A stretch of DNA of 7,430 nucleotides, taken from the NCBI GenBank assembly GCA_035454085.1, contig DAOTEJ010000104.1, positions 1 to 7,430 of the forward strand, given 5' to 3'. Made by a program: the position numbers and the translations under genes. Positions 1 to 5,340 of the stretch are shown piece by piece. Position 1 is the stretch's first letter, and the number at the start of each line of letters is the position of its first letter. The stretch is from DAOTEJ01 sp035454085 (lineage in GTDB: Bacteria > Pseudomonadota > Gammaproteobacteria > Burkholderiales > Burkholderiaceae_F). The notes below the pieces were generated by a model. It saw only the letters and a list, made by a program, of their open reading frames with translations. It had not been told where the DNA came from and searched no databases.

Positions 1-7
1 GCACGAT

Positions 8-48
8 CCCGCGCCTGCGGCGCGGGCCACGTGCTTCGAACAGTGGCC
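8..48. repeat. Two back-to-back inverted repeats
   Basis: The first is a perfect 8-bp stem, CCCGCGCC at 8-15 and GGCGCGGG at 19-26, with loop TGC. The second is a perfect 6-bp stem, GGCCAC at 25-30 and GTGGCC at 43-48, around a 12-base loop containing the palindrome TTCGAA. They share bases 25-26, so only one can form fully at a time. No T-tract follows either, so a standard intrinsic terminator is not indicated. Confidence 0.5.
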
Positions 49-247
49 ACCCGAAACCCCGCCATCGCAACGCACCGCTGCGGCGGCCTCCGAAGGGGAA
101 AGAAGCCGTGCTACGCGCGGCGTCGCTGCGCGACTGGCGTCGGTCAGACGTGACGGGTTTGTCGATTCGGTTAGTGGTGTGGATGTACGTCAACGAGCGG
201 CGCAACTCGTTGATGACGCAAGGAAGATTCTGTGACAGGCTGAGCGC

Positions 248-295
248 GTTAGGTGAAGCGCGGCCGAGTTAATGGACCCGCTGTCACCTCTAAAT
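248..295. repeat. Imperfect inverted repeat beside the array start
   Basis: The left arm is TAGGTGAAGCG (250-260), inside the core-like heptamer GTTAGGT (248-254). The right arm runs CGCTGTCACCTCTA (279-292). They pair over about 11-13 bp with single bulged bases (G283 and C290). The bulges recall the extrahelical bases of integron attC hairpins, but the box order is reversed relative to an attC: GTTRRRY on the left and a CTAA-like sequence on the right. It could be part of the recombination platform, a cassette remnant or a chance structure. Confidence 0.4.
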
Positions 296-305
296 TACAT
301 TAGGC
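281..305 (+). other. Candidate attI-like insertion site
   Basis: The sequence ends in CCTCTAAATTACATTAGGC (287-305). From memory, the class 1 attI1 core ends CCCTAAAACAAAGTTAGGC; the two agree at about 12 of 19 positions, including the final TTAGGC. Position 299 is A where the core site GTTRRRY has G. This is the left boundary of cassette 1 because TTAGGCGTCAC (300-310) is exactly complementary to GTGACGCCTAA (688-698) at the start of that cassette's attC. Whether it is a real attI, an attC remnant or a mutated core cannot be decided without the sequence to the left. Confidence 0.4.
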
Positions 306-360
306 GTCACAAACGCAGCCTCGCCGCGCACCGGCAGGCACCCTCTGGGAATCATCTGCT

Positions 361-660
361 ATGCCAAAACACACGCTCGCTAGCTTGAAACAACTTGCCA
401 GCCAAGCGCCTTCCAGTTTCGAACAGGAGTTTCGAGAGCTCCACCACTTCAGCAAGCCTGAATTTGCATCCAGTCCTTCATCTTTCTCGGCTTTCGTTTC
501 GTACTGCGAGAACCTTGTGAATGGCATCAAGCTGAACGAAGAAAACGAACAAACGATCCAGCGCGCGTACCTGTACCTCGAGCTTCTGGCGAAGGGATCA
601 GCAAGCACCAGTGCAACTAGCCAGGCGTGGCAAGCCTTCCCTCTCCTGACTCGTCCTTGA
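361..660 (+). CDS. Hypothetical cassette protein, 99 aa
   Basis: I do not recognise this protein. It is the only gene of cassette 1, begins 61 bases after the cassette's left edge and stops 32 bases before the attC, which is typical cassette packing. An in-frame TAG at 301-303 leaves this as the first ATG; a weak GGGAA (347-351) lies nine bases upstream. The product is soluble-looking, with no signal peptide or membrane segment. The first half is Ser/Phe/Glu rich (QEFRELHHFSKPEF) and the region from residue 45 (FVSYCENLVNGIKLNEENEQ) onwards looks helical, so a small all-alpha protein is plausible. A longer 127-residue frame lies on the opposite strand (300-683), but its orientation is wrong for a cassette gene and its content looks random. 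No function is proposed. Confidence 0.6.
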   Translation: MPKHTLASLKQLASQAPSSFEQEFRELHHFSKPEFASSPSSFSAFVSYCENLVNGIKLNEENEQTIQRAYLYLELLAKGSASTSATSQAWQAFPLLTRP

Positions 661-692
661 TTTGCTGCCTTAATAACGTGCACTCCGGTGAC

Positions 693-821
693 GCCTAACC
701 CCTCGCTCAGGCAGACCCGCGACGGCAGGCAACGTAAGTCCGGGCTGAGGCACTCGGTGCATCATCTCAGCCTGGGCTTACGCCCCCTGCCTCCGCGGTC
801 GGCTTAGCTCGAACGTTATGC
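693..821 (+). other. attC recombination site of cassette 1 (129 bp)
   Basis: R'' is GCCTAAC (693-699) and R' is GTTATGC (815-821). The R' tail is set by the following cassette. L'' GCTCAGGCAGACC (705-717) pairs with L' GGTCGGCTTAGC (797-808) with an extra base and mismatches, as expected for an attC. Inside is a long stem: 724-749 pairs with 766-791 at 21 of 26 positions plus two G-T wobbles. It is capped by a perfect small hairpin GCAC-TCG-GTGC (750-760). The L' segment GGCTTAGCTC resembles the GGCTTAACTC of classical aad-type attC sites. Cassette integrases act on the folded bottom strand, so this structure is what the site needs. Confidence 0.85.
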
Positions 822-840
822 GGCACTCTTATGCGGCACT
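816..840 (+). repeat. 12-bp tandem duplication of a cassette edge
   Basis: TTATGCGGCACT occurs at 816-827 and again at 829-840, separated by one C. The first copy starts exactly at the predicted recombination cut of attC1. Each copy contains an ATG. Confidence 0.85.
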
Positions 841-931
841 GGTGTTGGGGCCAAGACGCTGCTGCACGCACGACATGTCTAAGCGTCTCTACACGGCACG
901 TTGTCCGACAATTTCGATCGTAAGTGTGTGA
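818..931 (+). CDS. Possible 37-aa leader ORF of the OLD cassette
   Basis: This is an ATG-to-TGA frame whose start codon lies inside the R' core of attC1. The product begins MRHSYAALVLGPRRCC. It ends 18 bases before the OLD nuclease start. A second frame opens at the ATG of the duplicated edge (831-923, 30 aa, beginning MRHWCWGQ). Neither has a clear ribosome binding site, and the leader could simply be untranslated. It is listed because short ORFs in recombination sites, such as ORF-11 in attI1, are known to help translate a cassette gene lacking a good ribosome binding site, and the OLD gene has only a weak one. Confidence 0.2.
   Translation: MRHSYAALVLGPRRCCTHDMSKRLYTARCPTISIVSV
901..911. 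repeat. Short palindrome in the OLD leader
   Basis: TTGTCCGACAA has two 5-bp arms around a central C and lies 38 bases upstream of the OLD start. It could be a protein-binding site, but the length is near chance expectation and no regulator is encoded nearby. Confidence 0.25.
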
Positions 932-949
932 CCACGGGATAGATAAACA

Positions 950-2917
950 ATGAAGCTCACAAAAGTGCGGGTCCAAAACTATCGGTCCGTGGAGGATAGC
1001 GAGGAATTCGCGATTGGCGAACTCACGTGCCTTGTTGGCAAGAACGAGGCGGGCAAGACAGCGCTATTGAGCGCCATGCGCGGCCTCAAACCCTCGCAGC
1101 CGTTTGAGTTCGATGAAGTCATTGACTACCCGCGACGTTTTTCAACCCGTTTCGAAGAGCGGCATCCTGATGGGAAAGCCGAAGTGATTCGGACATGGTG
1201 GCGCCTCGAAGATGAGGACAAGGCTGCTGTCGAGGAACGCTTTGGCGCTGGAGTATTGAACGGCGACGTGTTCCAGGCGGCGTTCGGATTCCGGTATGAC
1301 GATGATAGGCGCCTCTGGACAATCGAAATCAATCAAGCCAAGGCGCTGGAAAATCTGGTCAGCAGGCATGCACTTGACGCCACGGAACGCAACGTCCTGC
1401 ATGGAGTTCATGACGGTCCATCGGCAGACAAGGCGCTGACAGCGCTTGCGGAACGGACGCCTAAACAGGAGGCTCTCTTGCAGGATATCAAGAAGAGCAA
1501 GGGGTCCAGTTTCACCAAGGGCGTGATTGACGTGCTTGCCGCACGCCAACCAAAGTTCTTCTTCACCTCGCACTTCGAGCGCATGTCGGGCATGGTCTCG
1601 ATTGAAAAGCTTCAGCAGGACAAGCAGAGCAACAAGGTCTCCGCCGGCGACAAGATTTTTCTCGACTTCCTCGAATACGCGGGCACCACTCTGGAGGACT
1701 TGAAGAATGTGGATCGCCGCGAGGAGTTGAAGGCCAAGTGCGAGGCCGCCAGCAACGAGATCACCGAGGAGATTTTCCAGTTCTGGAGCCAGAACAATGC
1801 GCTTGAAGTCGTCATCGAGATCGACAACGCCAAGCCCAAGGATCCGGCTCCGTTCAACACAGGCATGGTCGCCGACATCCGAATCAAGAACACCAACCAC
1901 AAGGCGACGCTGCCCCTGTCCGAGCGCAGCGCGGGCTTTGTCTGGTTCTTCTCATTCCTCGCCCAGTTCAAGCAGCTCAAAAAGACGCCGGGCAATGGCA
2001 ATGCGGTCATCTTGTTGGACGAGCCCGGCCTGACCCTGCATGGCAAGGCGCAAGGCGATTTGCTGCGCTACATCGTTGAGCGTCTGCTGCCTGACCACCA
2101 GGTCATCTTCACTACCCACTCGCCCTTCATGGTTCCGATGGACCGCCTTGCCGATGTCCGAATCGTGGAGGACGTGGTCATTGCGAAGCCGGGCAAGCGG
2201 CCCGAGGTCAAGGGCACGAAGGTTCGATCAGACGTGATGGATGTCAACGACGACACGCTCTTCCCGCTCCAAGGAGCGTTGGGCTATGAGGTGACCCAGT
2301 CGCTTTTCATCGGCGCCAACACATGGCTGGTCGAAGGTCCGTCGGACATCCTCTTTTTGCAGGTTGTGTCGCAGGCGTTGACCAAGCGCCGACGCGTTGG
2401 GCTCGACCCGAAGTGGACGCTATGCCCATCGGGCGGCATCGACAAGATCGCCCCATTCGTGAGGCTGTTCGGCGGCAATAAGATCAATGTGGCGGTCCTT
2501 TCCGACATCGCCAATGGTGACAAGACCAAGATCGAGAATTTGAAGAAGGCTGACATCTTGAAGGCTGGGCATTTCTACACCTGCGCGGACTTCACGAATC
2601 AGGCCGAGTCGGATGTCGAGGACTTGTTCGATGCCGACCTGTTCGTCGAGATGCTCAATGGAGCCTACAAGCCGCCCGCGACCAATGCGGTGACGAAGGA
2701 TGCATTGATGGCGGCGGCGCCTACCCCGCGCATCGTCAAGAAGGCGGAGGCGCTTTTCAAGCTGATGCCCGCGTCGGTCGCCGAGTTCGATCACTTCGGA
2801 GCATCGCGCTGGCTCTTGGAGAACCCGTCTGTGCTGGATGCGGATACGCCCGCAGTTCGCGCGACTCTCGACCGATTCGAGGAAGTGTTCAAGGCGTTCA
2901 ATGCACTGCTCGCGTAG
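950..2917 (+). CDS. OLD-family ATP-dependent endonuclease (AAA/ABC ATPase plus Toprim)
   Basis: This is a 655-residue ATPase-nuclease. The N-terminal ABC-type ATPase has Walker A GKNEAGKT (30-37), a signature-like LSERSAG (323-329), Walker B VILLDEP (353-359) with D357/E358, and the H-loop TTHSP (388-392). Residues 200-345 should hold the dimerisation insert. The C-terminal Toprim nuclease begins at WLVEGPSD (459-466, E462 and D466), followed by PSGGIDK (493-499), VLSDIANGD (516-524) and ESDVEDLF (553-560). An in-frame TAA (944-946) just upstream fixes the start; the ribosome binding site (GGGA, 936-939) is weak. OLD proteins include P2 Old and GajA of Gabija, which cut DNA in phage defence. 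No UvrD-like GajB, reverse transcriptase or other partner is adjacent, so this is a stand-alone member. It is the sole large gene of cassette 2 and less GC-rich than the chromosomal genes. A defence role is inferred from the family. Confidence 0.93.
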   Translation: MKLTKVRVQNYRSVEDSEEFAIGELTCLVGKNEAGKTALLSAMRGLKPSQPFEFDEVIDYPRRFSTRFEERHPDGKAEVIRTWWRLEDEDKAAVEERFGAGVLNGDVFQAAFGFRYDDDRRLWTIEINQAKALENLVSRHALDATERNVLHGVHDGPSADKALTALAERTPKQEALLQDIKKSKGSSFTKGVIDVLAARQPKFFFTSHFERMSGMVSIEKLQQDKQSNKVSAGDKIFLDFLEYAGTTLEDLKNVDRREELKAKCEAASNEITEEIFQFWSQNNALEVVIEIDNAKPKDPAPFNTGMVADIRIKNTNHKATLPLSERSAGFVWFFSFLAQFKQLKKTPGNGNAVILLDEPGLTLHGKAQGDLLRYIVERLLPDHQVIFTTHSPFMVPMDRLADVRIVEDVVIAKPGKRPEVKGTKVRSDVMDVNDDTLFPLQGALGYEVTQSLFIGANTWLVEGPSDILFLQVVSQALTKRRRVGLDPKWTLCPSGGIDKIAPFVRLFGGNKINVAVLSDIANGDKTKIENLKKADILKAGHFYTCADFTNQAESDVEDLFDADLFVEMLNGAYKPPATNAVTKDALMAAAPTPRIVKKAEALFKLMPASVAEFDHFGASRWLLENPSVLDADTPAVRATLDRFEEVFKAFNALLA

Positions 2918-2972
2918 CCAAGATGATGCCGGCCACAAGCGCTCCGCTTCGTGCCGCGTGCGGCCGACAACC

Positions 2973-3032
2973 GGATAACAACATCATGCAGCTGACCTCG
3001 CTTCGCGCCGCAGCTGATGCGGAACGTAAGGC
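2973..3032 (+). other. attC recombination site of cassette 2 (60 bp, partly decayed)
   Basis: R'' is GGATAAC (2973-2979), one mismatch from the GCATAAC expected from this cassette's left end. Two CAGCTG boxes (2989-2994 and 3011-3016) pair with each other and are extended by CAT/ATG with one bulged G, a classical extrahelical base. The tip CGC-TTC-GCG (2999-3007) resembles the GCTTCGC tips of many attC sites. R' reads GTAAGGC (3026-3032), with A replacing the second T of GTT, so the cleavage box is damaged or variant. Length and spacing fit a normal short attC. Confidence 0.65.
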
Positions 3033-3081
3033 CGCATGAATGCCACGCCCTTAAAGTAGAAGCGAGCCAGAGGCCACAGCC

Positions 3082-3129
3082 ATGTCGCAGAGCGTAGACC
3101 TGAAAGCGCCCGAGGCCGATATGCGATGA
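3082..3129 (+). CDS. 15-codon leader ORF coupled to the 116-aa gene
   Basis: The frame encodes MSQSVDLKAPEADMR and stops at TGA 3127-3129, overlapping the next start in an ATGA arrangement (3126-3129). It has a good Shine-Dalgarno sequence, AGAGG (3069-3073), eight bases before its ATG. The overlap suggests that ribosomes finishing this frame restart on the downstream gene. It may be a translational-coupling leader with no function of its own, or the residue of an earlier longer gene. Its reality rests on the ribosome binding site and overlap only. Confidence 0.4.
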   Translation: MSQSVDLKAPEADMR

Positions 3130-3476
3130 AGCTAGCCTTGTTTACCCGACTGCCTGAGAATCTTCCCCAAAGCTACGAGTGGGAGGGTCAGCGTATTGCG
3201 ACGAATGCGGGCATCGCCTTCTGCCAACCGTTCGCTCTGGATCGGCAGCGCACCATCAATCAGATCGTGATCGCCTTCAAAGATGTACGCGACGATTCGG
3301 ACGGCGCCTACAGTCTTGCCTGGGAAGCCGACATCGTCGCCGTTAAGCCAAGCGCACCGCCGTATGACACATTGGGCGGCGTGCCGCGGTACGACATCTT
3401 CTACGCGAACGCTCGGCGGCTCGAAGTAGCGCCAGAACGCTCGCGAGGGCCCGGATTCATTAGGTACGTCGATTAA
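3126..3476 (+). CDS. Hypothetical cassette protein, 116 aa
   Basis: I do not recognise this protein. It is the main gene of cassette 3, starting MKLALFTRLPENLPQSYEWE and ending GPGFIRYVD, with no signal peptide, membrane helix or obvious catalytic motif. The composition is that of a compact mixed alpha/beta protein: charged and aromatic residues are spread evenly, and short hydrophobic strands such as INQIVIAF and EADIVAV alternate with turns. A GAGG at 3112-3115 lies ten bases upstream and the start overlaps the stop of a short leader ORF (3082-3129). The opposite-strand frame 3132-3638 (168 aa) crosses the attC-like palindrome and is probably a shadow. Whether this gene works with the neighbouring nuclease cannot be told; array neighbours are usually unrelated. 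Confidence 0.6.
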   Translation: MKLALFTRLPENLPQSYEWEGQRIATNAGIAFCQPFALDRQRTINQIVIAFKDVRDDSDGAYSLAWEADIVAVKPSAPPYDTLGGVPRYDIFYANARRLEVAPERSRGPGFIRYVD

Positions 3477-3486
3477 CCGAGCACCA

Positions 3487-3499
3487 TGGGCATTGCCCA
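3487..3499. repeat. Small hairpin after the 116-aa gene
   Basis: A perfect 5-bp stem, TGGGC and GCCCA around ATT, lies eleven bases after the stop codon. It is followed by GCCCTTCG rather than a T-run, so it is a weak terminator candidate at best. It could also be the tip of a very short attC running from GATTAAC (3471-3477) to GTTAGAG (3507-3513). Confidence 0.3.
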
Positions 3500-3506
3500 G
3501 CCCTTC

Positions 3507-3614
3507 GTTAGAGCCGACGTATGAGCTTCGGCCGAGCACCGCACCACTCGTACTGTCGTTGCGGTCTGGGCTTGCAGAACGCGCCTCCGCAGGCGGCTTA
3601 GCTCGGGCTCTAGC
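3507..3614 (+). other. Degenerate attC-like palindrome at the array's right end
   Basis: The outer arms GTTAGAGCC (3507-3515) and GGCTCTAGC (3606-3614) are complementary at 8 of 9 positions. GAGCT (3523-3527) pairs with AGCTC (3600-3604). An inner hairpin CGCCT-CCGC-AGGCG (3582-3595) is present. The 40 bases 3566-3605 align without gaps to attC1 (772-811) at 31 positions, including the whole CGGCTTAGCTCG block, so this is a relative of attC1. At the place of R' it reads TCTAGCT (3609-3615) instead of GTTRRRY, and no clear R'' is present, so the site looks inactive. It would mark the end of the array before chromosomal genes. Confidence 0.55.
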
Positions 3615-3692
3615 TAGCCTGACGCGCACGCTCCCCACGCGCTAGCCAGTGACCCGGGCAATCACTCCGCCTTTTCTTTCTCCCTCGCCCCC

Positions 3693-3698
3693 TAGAAT
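3693..3698 (+). promoter_or_regulatory. Possible -10 element of the NDUFA9-like operon
   Basis: TAGAAT is one mismatch from TATAAT and lies 36 bases before the ATG at 3735, in a pyrimidine-rich stretch. A CTAGAAT motif in this position is, from memory, common ahead of Comamonadaceae genes. No good -35 box is present at 17 bases (CCTTTT at 3670-3675). Confidence 0.35.
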
Positions 3699-3734
3699 CC
3701 CCCCACCCTCCCCTGCCCCTCAGGCGCGACACCC

Positions 3735-4682
3735 ATGCAGCATCGCAAAGTCCTCGTCCTCGGCGGCTCCGGCTTCGTCGGGCGCCATCTGATCAACCGG
3801 CTGGTGCGCGACGGGCGCCAGGTCATGGTGCCGGTGCGCCGGCGCGACAAGGCCAAGCACCTGATCCATCACCCCACCGTCGAGGTGATCGAGGCCAACA
3901 TCCACGACGACGCCGTTCTCGCGCGCCTGGTGGCCGGGCAGGACGCGGTGATCAACCTGGTGGGCATCCTGCAGGGCTCGGCGGCGGATTTCGAGCGCGC
4001 GCACGCTGCCCTCACCCGCCGCACCGTGGCGGCCTGCACGGCGGCGGGCGTGCTGCGCTACCAGCACATGAGCGCGCTGGGTGCCTCCGAGACCGGCCCC
4101 TCGATGTACCAGCGCAGCAAGGGCGCGGCCGAGTCGGCGGTGCGCGCCTCCAAGCTCGAATGGACCATCTATCAGCCCTCGGTGGTGTTCGGGCCCGAGG
4201 ACAAGTTCCTCAACATGTTCGCCACGCTGGCGCGCTTTGCGCCGGTGCTGCCGGTGGGCGGGGCCGAGGTGAAGTTCCAGCCCGTGTGGGTGGAAGACGT
4301 GGCCGACGCCTTTGCCAACACGCTCGACAATCCCGCGAGCTATCACCAGTCCTACCCGCTCGCCGGCCCGCGCGTGTACACGCTGCGCGAGCTGGTGCGC
4401 TTTGCCGCCGCGGCCAGCGGCCACCCGCGCGCCGTGCTGGCGCTGCCCGACGGCCTGGCCCGCCTGCAGGCGCGGCTCATGGAGCTCGCCCCCGGCGAGC
4501 CGCTGCTCTCGCGCGACAACCTCGACTCCATGAAGGTCGACAACGTCGCCCCCGCCGGCTGGACGCCCGCGCCGGAGCTGGGCATCACCCACGCCGCCAT
4601 GGAGACCGCCGCCGCCGACTACCTGGCGGGCCGCCACGCGCGCACGCGCTACGACGCCGCACGCGCGCGCGCCAAGCGCTGA
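3735..4682 (+). CDS. Complex I NDUFA9-family NAD(P)-binding SDR protein
   Basis: This 315-residue atypical short-chain dehydrogenase/reductase has a Rossmann fold opening with GGSGFVG (10-16), the NAD(P)-binding glycine motif. SALGA (113-117) is followed by YQRSK (125-129), a YxxxK pair in the catalytic position. TIYQPSVVFGPED (144-156) and VWVEDVADAF (184-193) are typical of the NDUFA9/YbjT-like branch. Bacterial members are usually annotated by similarity to the mitochondrial complex I subunit NDUFA9; their substrate is generally unknown, and true complex I association is not shown here. It is probably cytoplasmic. It is the first gene of a three-gene + strand run, ending nine bases before the GST gene. 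No strong ribosome binding site is visible at this ATG. Very GC-rich codon use contrasts with the cassettes to the left. Confidence 0.88.
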   Translation: MQHRKVLVLGGSGFVGRHLINRLVRDGRQVMVPVRRRDKAKHLIHHPTVEVIEANIHDDAVLARLVAGQDAVINLVGILQGSAADFERAHAALTRRTVAACTAAGVLRYQHMSALGASETGPSMYQRSKGAAESAVRASKLEWTIYQPSVVFGPEDKFLNMFATLARFAPVLPVGGAEVKFQPVWVEDVADAFANTLDNPASYHQSYPLAGPRVYTLRELVRFAAAASGHPRAVLALPDGLARLQARLMELAPGEPLLSRDNLDSMKVDNVAPAGWTPAPELGITHAAMETAAADYLAGRHARTRYDAARARAKR

Positions 4683-4691
4683 GGGGGCGGC

Positions 4692-5336
4692 ATGAAGCTC
4701 TATATCGGCAACAAGAACTACTCGTCGTGGTCGCTGCGGCCGTGGCTGGCCATGAAGATGGCCGGCGTGGCCTTCGAGGAAGAGCGCATCTGCCTCGACC
4801 AGCCCGACACGCGCGAGAAGATCCTGGCCGTGTCGCCCACTGGCCGCGTGCCCGCGCTGGTGGACGGCACGCTCACCGTGTGGGATTCGCTGGCGATCTG
4901 CGAATACGTGAACGAGGCCCACGCCGGCGGCCGCATGTGGCCGGCCAATCGCGAGGCCCGCGCCCGCGCGCGCGCCGCCGCGTGCGAGATGCATTCCAGC
5001 TTCGCCGCGGTGCGCACGCACATGTCGATGAACATCCGCCGCCGCGCGCCCGAGCGCGGTGCCGCGGCGCTGGCGCGGCCCGAGGTCGCCGCCGACGTGG
5101 CGCGCCTGCAGGCGCTGTGGGCCGAGGCGCTGCTGCGCTCCGGCGGGCCCTGCCTGTTCGGCGAGTTCTGCATTGCCGACGCCTTCTACGCGCCGGTGCT
5201 CACGCGCTTCGTGACCTACGGCGTGGCGCTCGAGGGGCGGCTGGCCGAGTACTCGAGCCATGTGCTGGGGCTCGCCCCCATGCGCGAGTGGACCGCCGCC
5301 GCGCATGCCGAGACTGAAGACCTCGGCGACCACTAA
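4692..5336 (+). CDS. Glutathione S-transferase family protein
   Basis: This is a 214-residue cytosolic GST-like protein, normal length for the family. The N-terminal thioredoxin-fold domain (about 1-80) contains SSWSLRPW (11-18), where Ser11/Ser12 sit in the glutathione-activating position. SPTGRVPALVDG (48-59) carries the cis-proline P54, and DSLAI (65-69) is the glutathione gamma-glutamyl contact motif. The helical C-terminal domain includes FGEFCIADAFYAPVLTRF. Such proteins conjugate glutathione to electrophiles or reduce small substrates; the specific substrate is unknown. The start is supported by GAGGGGG (4681-4687), which overlaps the end of the preceding stop codon. The next gene, cca, begins five bases after this stop, so the three genes are likely co-transcribed. 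No anomaly is seen. Confidence 0.93.
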   Translation: MKLYIGNKNYSSWSLRPWLAMKMAGVAFEEERICLDQPDTREKILAVSPTGRVPALVDGTLTVWDSLAICEYVNEAHAGGRMWPANREARARARAAACEMHSSFAAVRTHMSMNIRRRAPERGAAALARPEVAADVARLQALWAEALLRSGGPCLFGEFCIADAFYAPVLTRFVTYGVALEGRLAEYSSHVLGLAPMREWTAAAHAETEDLGDH

Positions 5337-5340
5337 GCCC

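Larger units (their letters stand above)
1..299. other. Left flank without a recognised gene
   Basis: I see no gene I can defend here. Two + strand frames are open from the left edge: one ends with TGA at 233-235 and its last residues read GFVDSVSGVDVRQRAAQLVD followed by DARKIL; the other ends with TAA at 270-272. Neither has a recognisable domain, and open frames are common by chance at this GC content. An integron integrase would normally be transcribed leftwards from near the first cassette. On the minus strand the only ATG-type start in 1-250 is at 63-65, and its translation (MAGFRVATVRSTWP) does not resemble a tyrosine recombinase N-terminus. The stretch also contains inverted repeats and an attI-like core, listed separately. 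No convincing promoter was found. Confidence 0.4.
300..3614 (+). mobile_element. Integron-type gene-cassette array, three cassettes
   Basis: There are three consecutive units, each with one rightward gene followed by an attC-like palindrome. Taking the usual cut between G and TT of GTTRRRY, cassette 1 is 300-815 and cassette 2 is 816-3026. Cassette 3 runs from 3027 to about 3608-3614. The decisive sign is the match between each cassette's left end and its own attC R'' box. TTAGGCGTCAC (300) complements GTGACGCCTAA (688-698). TTATGCGG (816) matches CCGGATAA (2971-2978) with one mismatch. Cassette 3 shows no such match. Base composition is lower in GC than the chromosomal genes to the right. 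No integrase is in view. Boundaries of cassettes 1 and 2 are fairly secure; the right end of the array is not. Confidence 0.75.

Noticed and set aside
1..235. C-terminus of an upstream integrase gene on the + strand
   Set aside because: The open frame lacks the tyrosine recombinase C-terminal motifs (HxLRHxxA, GHxxxxxTxxYxH), and open frames of this size occur by chance at this GC content.
300..683. 127-aa open frame on the - strand across cassette 1
   Set aside because: It runs against the cassette direction, covers the whole cassette edge and has Arg/Ser-rich content typical of a shadow; the + strand 99-aa frame fits cassette architecture.
950..2917. Complete Gabija or PARIS defence system
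   Set aside because: The protein has the OLD ATPase-Toprim layout of GajA, but no UvrD-like helicase follows, and ATPase and Toprim are in one chain, unlike AriA/AriB of PARIS.
3471..3513. Very short attC from GATTAAC to GTTAGAG around the TGGGC/GCCCA hairpin
   Set aside because: The 43-bp length is below the usual attC range, R'' and R' are poorly complementary, and R' breaks the GTTRRRY rule.
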